Made by a program: the position numbers and the translations under genes. A stretch of DNA of 64,000 bases from Maratus speciosus (Eukaryota; Arthropoda; Arachnida; Araneae; Salticidae), in contig OZ010796.1 of assembly GCA_963932465.1 (NCBI GenBank), forward strand, positions 74,341,974-74,405,973, given 5' to 3'. Below, one piece after another: positions 55,661 through 64,000 of this stretch (its first letter is position 1; each line of letters opens with the position of its first letter). The notes beneath the pieces are model-generated. The model was not told where the DNA came from. It worked only from the letters and a program-made list of their open reading frames with translations, and ran no database searches.

Positions 55661-56220
55661 GGCTGTTCTTAACTGCTCTGTTCAACAAGCGCAAAACGTT
55701 TTGACATATTTACAAATTCATTTTTTAACGGAAAGGTATAAAATTAGAAAGCCTGGTCATGGAAGCGATTTGGAGTTAAACTGTTTTTCCATTTTTTGAT
55801 CAATGAAATACCTGTTGAGTTATAATCGAATTTGATCACGTGACAAACACGTTTTTCGCCCGCTCTTCAGTGATCTTTCTTCCTTCGCGCAAAAATTCGG
55901 TTCAAAACGCCCACTTTGACACTATTTTCTGAAAGATCTATTGCGTCTGCAAAAAAAAAAGGAAAAAACAGCGCAATTACATAGTTTCTGAACAACACCA
56001 GCTAGTTTCATGTATTTCCGAACAAAAATAAATTAAAAATTATGTCAAAGTTGCCCTTTTGGATTTGAGATTTCCTTAGAAGATTTAATGGATTTAAAAT
56101 GGAAAGACTATTAGATTTCATAGTTTCTGAATAAAAGTACTTGCCAGTCTTGTGTGCTTACGTGCAGAAATGAATTCAATAATGTTTCAGTAAGTAGACA
56201 GTTTGGATTTGAGAACAGCC
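55661..56220. mobile_element. TTAA element (GGCTGTTCT ends), right of a tandem pair
   Basis: The left end GGCTGTTCTTAACTGCTCTG and the right end CAGTTTGGATTTGAGAACAG CC are inverted over GGCTGTTCT. TTAA is at 55657-55660 (shared) and 56221-56224. Relative to the left partner it is inverted, so the junction makes a hairpin of about 100 bp (55610-55710). Read on the minus strand it shares GTCAAAGTGGGCGTTTTGAA CCGAATTT and CTCAAATCCAAACTG with the sub-repeat of the 60654-63655 array. Confidence 0.75.
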
Positions 56221-56224
56221 TTAA

Positions 56225-57718
56225 TATAGGAGACCTTAACAAAGAAATGTTTTAACTTTTTGATCTCCAATGGCCCCGTCAGGGAGAGAGGGGGGGGGGG
56301 GTGAATTTATCGTTTTTAAGCAAGCAGGAATTGAGTGAAAAAATAAGATGTGAAAAAAAAAAATCTGATTTTTCCAAGATTAAATGCGATTTTTTTTCCT
56401 TCTTTCTTATAGTATGACTATCAAGCAATGGTCTTCTAAAACATTTAAAAAAACATAAATGTTTTTTCATACCTCTTACAAAAATGCTTAAAATTTATTT
56501 TTTATTCGAACACATTTGTAATTTAAAATTATTTTGACTGCAAAATTTATTTTGCACATTGAATCGCAGCAGTTTTTATTTAGAATGTTCTGTACAATTT
56601 GTAGAATATCTGAACATTGCTTAATTTTATATTTAACTGAGCAATAATGCGTAAAATTTGTCTTTATCGTCAATTTGAACGTACCTAAACAAAAAGTCCC
56701 TATAATGTTATGTATCAGGACCAAAGGAAGGGGGGAGGGGTTAATGCATTTTTAGTGAACTGTTATTCAAAAACCAGTTAAGTAATATAACTTTATATTA
56801 CAAAGATGTTTATTATGCTAAGTTTTCGGAGGTTTTAGTCAGTCCCTTGAGATATTAGTTAGTGGAAACTGCTAAGAACAGACTTAAGTTTTTGATGAGA
56901 TGTACAAAAAAGGGAAAAGGTTTTACGGTTGAAATTTGCAAAAGGTACTCCTATAAGAGATCTGTGTAAGAAAAAAATATTTAAAGTGAGTCTGAACTAC
57001 TTCACTCTAAATAAAAAGGAGTGACTCTACCGCAGAGTCAAAATATGCCCAACATCTTTAGAGTGACTATTCACTGTGAGCAAAAGTGGAATCGTTGACT
57101 CTCTAAAAGAGTTAATGTCACTCAGAATTAAATTAGATTACTCACAGAAATAAACTAAAATATTTTATTCCAATCTTATCCTTTGTGTTTGCTTTCATTG
57201 CATGCCCAAAAAATGTATGATAGTTTTAAAGGGCCCATTAGGGCAAGTAATTAACCGAAATCTTAATCAGTTAATATTATTTCTTTCTTTTCAGATACCT
57301 ATTAAGTTGTATTTAGTATTTTAATAATTCCCATGATGTACGTTATATTCTTTTTTCATGTGTAATTCAAATTTGAAATATTTAGATCTCGGTATTCATT
57401 GCTAATGAATTTAAATCTAATCAAACGTTATTATTTACTGTATTTTAGTTACTTTTAAAGTTTTATTATAATAACTGTATAATAGGTGGATGTTATGATT
57501 AACAACGTGCGATTTCATTTTTATTTTAAATATAAAATCTTTTTAGCTTAATTTTCAGTAAAGTAAGCTTCAGTTCTAAGCTTGATATAAATATTAAGAA
57601 ATGTGCAAGGTTTTTTTAAATGTGTTGTGATTTCGCATTGTTTTATTAAATATGAACATGAAGTCTAAATATTGTTCTCTGGAATATGTTTTTCTTTTAA
57701 ACATATTCCTTAACGTAA
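56225..57718. other. No gene; possible small inverted motif cluster
   Basis: Poly-G at 56291-56301. 57001-57140 contains several GAGTGACTCT / AGAGTCA / GAGTGAC motifs in both orientations, suggestive of a small MITE without definable ends. TTTCTTTCTTTTCAG at 57280-57294 is a good acceptor-like signal, but the sequence after it stops within ten codons in every frame. Confidence 0.4.
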
Positions 57719-57912
57719 CACTAGAAGTATCGTGAGCCGTCATTTTGACAGCAACCATATGAATATGCCTCGATTCAAACCATAAATTGATTATGAAATA
57801 AGTTTAAAAGATACAAAGAAGAAAAACGTTAAATAAAGTTACTGTTTTAAATCAAAATTCTGGTGTGAAATATTTTTATAAAACTTGGCTCAAATCTCCG
57901 GTAGTTCTAGTG
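57719..57912. mobile_element. TTAA-type MITE (CACTAGAA ends)
   Basis: CACTAGAAGTATCGTGAGCC at the left and CTCCGGTAGTTCTAGTG at the right are inverted. TTAA follows the right end (57913-57916); the left flank reads GTAA, one change from TTAA. The ends resemble the repeat at 383-599, placing it in the same broad group. Confidence 0.55.
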
Positions 57913-57916
57913 TTAA

Positions 57917-58444
57917 TCACGATTTCGAATTTCCTCCCGTTATTGCTGAAAAACGGATATTAATGAAACGATTATTTATGGAACGACATGAAAACCATAT
58001 TTAATTTTTTATTCCCATATATTTTGTGAATATCAGCTAAACAGATTTCGTATGTTTTATAGGAAAAGATTGGTCTAGGAAATGAAAAAAGAAATATAAA
58101 AAGAAAAATGACTGCCTATGTACTGTATTTGTTTGAAAAACTTTTAATGTAAAAAGTAGTTATTTATATCTTTAAAATATATTCAATCTTATTGAACATT
58201 AAAAAATATATACTAAAGCAGTTTAATCTATAAACTTCCTATCAGGCATAAAAAAACACTTTATTTCAGTGCTTAAATATCATGTTTTATTTTTTAGTGC
58301 TAATAATTATGTGTATCGTAAACGTAGAAAATGAGTTTACAATAGAAGAAAATTTAATAACTGATTCAGAATGTCTAGAATTAAATGTTTTGATTAAAAT
58401 CATAAACAGCAGAAAAGTGCTTACATATAATTGAAAAAAATAAA
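57917..58444. other. No recognisable feature
   Basis: AT-rich sequence with no gene or repeat identified. Confidence 0.4.
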
Positions 58445-58446
58445 TA

Positions 58447-60000
58447 CAGTGGTGGTCAAAATTATAAGGACAGGGGAAAAATCGCCAAATCTTGGCTACA
58501 TTTGACCGGAAACTTATGCAAATTTAATGGATGGAAACTAAAAGAAAAATGAAGAATATTTTTATAAGTTTTTATGGAAATATGTGGAAAATTATATTCA
58601 TAAAATGTATTATGAATTTATACAGCCATCTGATATGGACAAAATTATAAGAACAATTGTATTTGTGTGTTCTAAAAAGTAAAATTTGCATGTTTTTTGC
58701 TCTGTACACGGAACTCAGCGACGATATAAATGCGTAGTAAGCGTTTGGGATCGTCATATTCTGTTTTTCAGTCATGCCGCTAGGTACAAAGCTTTCGGAG
58801 TTTGAGAAAGGGAAAGTGGATCCATTTAAAAGTTCAGGACTTTCTGTACGCCAAATTGCGACAAAACTTAATAGATCAAGAACGGTTATTTACAATTATC
58901 TTAAAAATCCCGGTAAATATGAACGGCAAAGACATACAAGTAGACCATCTTCTGTTTCTGTACGGGAGAAAAGAATGATAATAAGGCGAGCTTGCTCCAA
59001 AAAACAAATGTCAACAGAAATAAAACATGAATTGAACTTAGAATGCAGTGCTCGAACTGTTCGACGTGTTTTACAAAAAGAAAAAAAGGTTCGCTATGGT
59101 AAACATATGTCACGACCGCCTCTTACAAAAGTTCATAAGAGACTGAGGATGGAGTTTGCCAAAAAATGCATTACTGTGGGCAAAAAGTGGGATGATGTTG
59201 TCTTTTCAGACGAGAAAAAGTTTAATTTGGATGGGCCAGATGGTTTTCGCTACTTCTGGTATGATCTCCATAGAGTAAAAGAAATTTTCTCAAAGCGTGC
59301 ATTTGGAGGTGGCTCAATAATAGTCTGGTGAGATTTCGCAACTGGTGGAACTACTCCAACAGATTTTGTGCAGGGTAGAATGAATTCTGAGAGTTGTGTT
59401 GATGTATTTGGCCATAATCTTTTACTGGAAGCACCGTTAATAACGAGTGGAGACTATTTTTTCCAGCAGGACAATGCCTCAGTACATGTTTCCCAAACTT
59501 CAAAATCGTGGTTTGATGCTAATTTCGTGAAACTACTTAATTGGCTGGCCAGAAGCCTTGATCTGAATCCACTGGAAAATCTGTGGGGTATTCTGGCACA
59601 CGAAGTATACAAAAATGGTATACAATATGAAAACAAGCAAGAACTCATGTCCTCCATCGAAAAAGCCTGGTCAAAAATTTCCAAGAAAGTTCTTACGGAA
59701 CTGTCAAATTCCATGACGTCAAGACTGATCAAAGTGATTGAGAAGAAGGGAGAGATTATTAATTATTAGTGTTTTTCAGGCAAAAACATTCATTGTCCTT
59801 ATAATTTTGTCCAATTTTTACAATGGCATATTTTGTTAATTATGGCAAAGCATTCATATTTTGCATTTTCCAATGTTTTGCCTTCTATAATGATTTCTAG
59901 CATAAAAAAGCATTTTATGTATAAATTTCACTTTATTTAGTTCAGAAATAAATATTTTCTGTGCAATTTTCAATTGTTCTTATAATTCTGACCACCACTG
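58447..60000 (+). mobile_element. Tc1-type transposon, nearly intact, IR/DR ends
   Basis: The left end CAGTGGTGGTCAAAATTATA AGGACAG is mirrored at the right by TTGTTCTTATAATTCTGACC ACCACTG. TA flanks both (58445-58446 and 60001-60002). Each end also has an inner copy of the core in the same orientation as the outer one: TGGACAAAATTATAAGAACA at about 58636 and TGTCCTTATAATTTTGTCCA at about 59794. This is the IR/DR arrangement with about 190-bp spacing known from Sleeping Beauty-like Tc1 elements. The 1554-bp length is typical of autonomous Tc1 elements. The single gene inside is interrupted by one stop codon. Confidence 0.92.
58774..59769 (+). pseudogene. Tc1 family DD34E transposase, one in-frame nonsense codon
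   Basis: Starts at ATG 58774 and runs 331 codons to TAG at 59767-59769, with one TGA at codon 186 (59329-59331), right after SIIVW where family members usually have Gly. The N-terminal HTH of the paired type is at residues 22-44 (GLSVRQIATKLNRSRTVIYN), a GRPR-like linker at about 53-59 and a second HTH at about 79-100. Catalytic residues are D146 (VVFSDEKKF), D233 (FFQQDNASVH) and E268 (LDLNPLENLWG). Exactly 34 residues lie between the last two, defining DD34E. Two prolines of the usual W-P-A-R-S-P-D motif read Leu, each explicable by one C-to-T change. The remaining frame is intact, so loss of function is recent. Translation could restart at Met 59368, but that would miss the DNA-binding domain and the first Asp. 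Confidence 0.9.
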
Positions 60001-60002
60001 TA

Positions 60003-60653
60003 TACCAATTTGAAAAACTCTAAAAATAATTAGTATGTTATAATTGTATTATTAAACAACGATAAATAACGATAAATACTGTAAGTGTTTATAATTAGAA
60101 ATCAATAAAAAACCGAAAAAAAATGAAGCAGCACACTATCTCAACACATTTTCAACAAATCACAAAGGAAAACAATTCCAGCTCAATCTTTTTCTATATA
60201 ACGTAAAACTATTTAACTCATGATCATAACATGCAAAACTACAGGAATAAAAGATTAAAATTAAATAAGACTTACCTTTTATGTTCCATAAATAATCACT
60301 TTAATAATATCCGCATGTAGACTTGCTTATCCGATTAGCTGAGTAATACGAATACATACAATTAGAGATCAACAAAAAATTCTGGTTCCTTTTCGTCCCA
60401 AAATCTGAGTTGCGCCGAAAATTCTGCCAAAAATTCAGCCGGACCGAAACTATCTATATTCCAGAAATCTCATTTCTTCCTTTGGGAATTTTAGGTAGAT
60501 TTCGTATGAAATACTACCTATTGGGATCGTTCCTATGTTGGAATTTCTGAAATTTTTTTGCAGATCTACACCGATCATGACTCCTAGAACCCAAAACCAA
60601 CCTCAGTAAAAAACTTTATATATCTATCTATCTATCTATCTATATATATATAT
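60003..60653. other. No gene; microsatellite before the satellite array
   Basis: 60540-60600 (GATCTACACCGATCATGACT CCTAGAACCCAAAACCAACC) resembles the leader of the 310-bp repeat at about 14769. (TATC)n and (TA)n occupy about 60618-60656, immediately upstream of the first 1.07-kb unit. Confidence 0.5.
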
Positions 60654-63600
60654 ATCACTTTCTTCTGGACACGATAACTTTCGTAATTCTGCACCAATCT
60701 CTTCCAAACTGATACATAAAATCAAAGGGCATAAAATCTCGGTCAAGTTCGTTAATGGGCAAAATCGGACCAAGGGGATGGAAATAGGGAGGGGTTTTGT
60801 GAAACCCGAAAACCCCCCATAACTTCTTAATTTTTGTACATATCAAATCAGTTTAAAGTTTTTATTACTTCTAAAAATAGGGCCAAAAATTTATGTATCA
60901 TAGATTTTTGATAAAGTTAAAAATGGGCTCAAGGGGCGCAAAAAATAGGGTTTTTGGGAGAAAAAAATTAATAACTTCGTCAATTCTCAAGATATCAATT
61001 CCAATTAATTTTATTATAAATCTCCTTAATATTATCTACAACTTTTATATTCACATGTTTTTGATAGGACCAATTCGTACCGCAAAAAAAAATTAAAAAC
61101 GAAAACAAAAAGGGGGTTTGAAGAAGTAAAAAATCCATAACTCCTTCAATTCAAAAGATATATGATAAATTCATGGGGATTTTATATCTTCTTAATATTG
61201 TCTACAACATCTATATAGACAAGTTTTGGATAGGACCAATTCTTACAGCAAAAACAAATTAAAAATACATAGCGGTTGAAGAAAAAAATCATCTAAGTAA
61301 GGGTGTATTCAAATCAAAACTGCGTACTTTCTGACTCATTTTACAATTCATTTTTGCTCTCAAAGGCTTCCAATTGGTATGTTTTCTTACTCAGAAACTA
61401 TATAATGTACCGTAATGGTCGATATTTTGATAGAGGCAGAATATATTTTAAAAAATGCTGTTAAAGTGGGCATTTTGAACCGAATTTCCCGAAGCGGATT
61501 GTGTTGGAAAAATTGTATTTAGGATGCTCTCAAATCCAAACTGCTTATTTTCTGACTCATTTTTAAATTCATTTTTGCTCTCAAACGCATTTAATTGGTA
61601 AAGTCGCTTATTCAGAAACTATATAATGTACCGCAATGATCGATTTTTTGATAGAGGCAGAATATATTTCAAAAAAAAAAATGTCAAAGTGGGCATTTTG
61701 AACGGAATTTCCCGAAGCAATTGTGTTATCACTTTCTTCTGGACACGATAACTTCCGCAATTCTGCACAAATCTCTTCCAAACTGATACATAAAATCAAG
61801 GGGCATAAAATCTCGGTCAAGTTTGTTAATGGGCAAAATCGGACCGAGGGGATGGAAATAGGGAGGGGTTTTGTGAAAACCGAAAATCCCCCATAACATC
61901 TTAATTTTTGTACATATCAAATCAGTTTAAAGTTTTTATTACTTCTAAAAATAGGGCCAAAATTTTATGTATCACAGATTTTTGATAAAGTTAAAAATGG
62001 GCTCAAGGGGCGCAAAAAATAGGGTTTTTGGTAGAAAAAAATTCATAACTTCGTCAATTCTCAAGATATCAATTCCAATTAATTTTATTATAAATCTCCT
62101 TAATATTATCTACAATTTTTATCTCACAAGTTTTTGATAAGACCAATTCGTACCGCAAAAAAAATTAAAAACGAAAACAAAAAGGGGGTTTGAAGAAGTA
62201 AAAAATCCATAACTCCGTCAATTCAAAAGATTTCCCCATGAATTTATCATATATTTTCTTATGTTGTCTACAACATCTATATAGGCAAGTTTTGTATATA
62301 GGACCAATTCTTAGCAAAAACAAATTAAAAATACATAGCGGTTGAAGAAAAAAATCATCTAAGTAAGGATGTATTCAAATCCAAACTGCGTATTTTCTGA
62401 CTCATTTTACAATTCATTTTTGCTCTCAAAGGCTTCCAATTGGTATGTTTTCTTACTCAGAAACTATATAATGTACTGTAATAGTCGATTTTTTGATAGA
62501 GACAGAATATATTTAAAAAAATGCTGTTAAAGTAGGCATTTTGAACCGAATTTCCCGAAGCGGATTGTGTTGGAAAAATCATTGCATTAAGGATGCACTC
62601 AAATCCAAACTGCTTATTTTCTGACTCATTTTTAAATTCATTTTTGTTCTCAAACGCATTTAATTGGTAGATTCGCTTATTCAGAAACTATATAATGTAC
62701 CGCAATGATCGATTTTTTGATAGAGGCAGAATATATTTCCAGAAATTATTATGTCAAAGTGGGCATTTTGAACAGAATTTCCCGAAGCAATTATGTTATC
62801 ACTTTACTCTGGACACGATAACTTCCACAATTCTGCACAAATCTATTCCAAACTGATACATAAAATCAAGGGACATAAAATCTCTGTCAAGTTCGTTAAT
62901 GGGCAAAAGCAGACAAAGGGGATGGAAATAGGGAGCGGTTTTGTGAAAACCGAAAAACCCCCATAACTTCTTAATTTTTGTACATATCAAATCAGTTTAA
63001 AGGTTTTATTACTTCTAAAAATAGCGCCAAAAATTCATGCATCACAGATTTTTGATAAAATTTAAAATAGGCTCAAGGGGCGCAAAAATAGGGTTTTTGG
63101 GAGAAAAAAATTCCTTACTTCGTCAATTCTCAAAATATCAAATCCAATAATTTTATTATACATCTCCTTAATATTATCTACAACTTTTATATTCACAAGT
63201 TTTTGATAGGACCAATTCGTAGCGCAAAAAAATTAAAAACGAAAACAAAAAAGGTGGGTTGAAGTAGAAAATTTTTCATAACTGCGTCAATTCACAAGAT
63301 ATAAAATCTCCATGAATTTATCATATATCATCTTAATATTGTCTGCAACATTTCAATAGACAAGTTTTTGATAGGGCCAATTCTTAAAGCAAAAACAAAT
63401 TAAAAATACATAGCGGTTGAAGAAAAAAAATCATCTTATTATGGGTGCATTCAAATTCTAACTGTCTATTTTCTTACTCATTTTTAAGTTCATTTTTGCT
63501 CTTAAACGCATCCAATTGCTAGATTCTCTTATTCAGAAACTATATAATGTACAGTAATGATCGATTTTTTGATAGAGGCAGAATATATTTCAAGAAATGA

Positions 63601-63655
63601 TGTCAAAGTGGGCATTTTGAACAGAATTTCCCGAAACGATTGTGTTAGAAACGAA
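60654..63655. repeat. Higher-order tandem repeat, 1.07-kb unit, 2.8 copies
   Basis: Units begin ATCACTTTCTTCTGGACACG at 60654, 61728 and (as ATCACTTTACTCTGG) 62798, giving periods of 1074 and 1070 bp. Each unit has a GAAATAGGGAG(G/C)GGTTTTGTG block, two TAACT(T/C)CGTCAATTC..AAGATAT sub-blocks of about 190 bp, and a sub-repeat of about 210 bp (CTCAAATCCAAACTGC, TTCAGAAACTATATAATGTA, GTCAAAGTGGGCATTTTGAA). The sub-repeat occurs twice in units 1 and 2 and once in unit 3. Its landmarks match the minus strand of the TTAA element at 55661-56220. Short minus-strand frames at the start of each unit (63 codons, MICTKIKKLWG..FHKTPPYFHP) are conserved only because the DNA is. Confidence 0.9.
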
Positions 63656-64000
63656 AAATATTGCCCTACTGAGAAAATAATTGTTTATTAATCAAGTTTT
63701 AATTAATTGAAAGAAAAGTAAAAACACAGGTCGCTTATAAATCTTTTCAAAAATCATGTTAGGCATGTTTCATATTTTTTTTTATTAAAAATTAATCTGA
63801 AAATGTGCCAGAAAATTTCGAGTTGTTGAGTATGGAAAAATATTTTTTTAATATCGCCTTAACATGATTCTGATAAAACCAGCTATTTTATAAAAAGGAA
63901 ATAAAAACTCGTCAAAAGCAGACAGATAAAACTGTTAAAGTGGATTTATATCTAATAATGATTTCGTTTTTGTTGGTGAAATTAGTAAACTTCGAAATCT
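63656..64000. other. No recognisable feature
   Basis: AT-rich sequence after the satellite array. No gene is seen up to the window edge. Confidence 0.4.

Noticed and set aside
57280..57330. Acceptor-like TTTCTTTCTTTTCAG as the next exon after the TFIIS-N exon
   Set aside because: All three frames stop within ten codons and none reads like the expected TGVGKTVN continuation.
60655..62990. Three conserved 63-codon minus-strand frames (MICTKIKKLWG..)
   Set aside because: They recur only because they lie at the same place in each 1.07-kb satellite unit. No independent evidence of coding.
1..64000. Retroviral, LTR or LINE coding sequence
   Set aside because: I looked for reverse transcriptase, integrase and gag-like motifs in the longer frames and saw none. 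A translated profile search would be decisive.

Overview
This window looks like non-coding, transposon-saturated animal nuclear DNA. An arthropod is the most likely source (an arachnid is possible), judged from style rather than any diagnostic gene: it is strongly AT-rich, has spliceosomal introns, and is packed with Tc1/mariner, pogo-like, hAT and TTAA-target elements, satellites, and long poly-A/T and poly-G/C runs. There is no prokaryotic gene organisation, no operon and no CRISPR array. Almost all short open frames lie inside repeats and are not genes.

Host coding content is minimal. One convincing internal exon (54778-54834, + strand) encodes part of a TFIIS N-terminal (LW) domain, most like Elongin A or TFIIS. 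The rest of that gene is not recognisable, so much of the right half of the window is probably intron or flank of it. A weaker set of three exon-like blocks lies at 16832-18274 in the least repetitive stretch.

Layout. 0-5.3 kb: TTAA-flanked MITEs, a 2.8-kb hAT-type element with a perfect 8-bp target duplication (959-3721), and two foldback MITEs sharing one TTAA. 5.3-16.7 kb: tandem duplications, fragments of a CAGGCAT-ended family, a pogo-like element, a MITE nested in another MITE (12534-13986), and a 0.3-kb tandem repeat. 16.7-19.7 kb: mostly unique. 19.7-21.5 kb: a decayed hAT element with transposase remnants. 22.7-39.75 kb: a 17-kb block bounded by hAT-like inverted ends and a perfect 8-bp duplication (AGGAAAGT). 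It holds satellite arrays in both orientations, two large inverted duplications and several MITEs. 39.8-50 kb: pogo-like and hAT MITEs, a long hairpin with a tRNA-like loop, three levels of nesting at 42650-44867, and a fresh 33-bp minisatellite. 50.7-52.2 kb: a mariner whose body has been replaced by two foldback elements. 53.6-57.9 kb: more MITEs around the TFIIS-N exon. 58.4-60.0 kb: a nearly intact Tc1-type transposon with one internal nonsense codon. 60.65-63.65 kb: a 1.07-kb higher-order tandem repeat that includes sequence related to a nearby TTAA MITE family.

No multi-gene biological system is visible. The most unusual objects are the 17-kb hAT-ended block, the pairs of TTAA elements sharing a target site, the tRNA-like hairpin, and the MITE-related higher-order repeat. 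All boundaries were read by eye from terminal repeats and target duplications; no alignment or database search was run.
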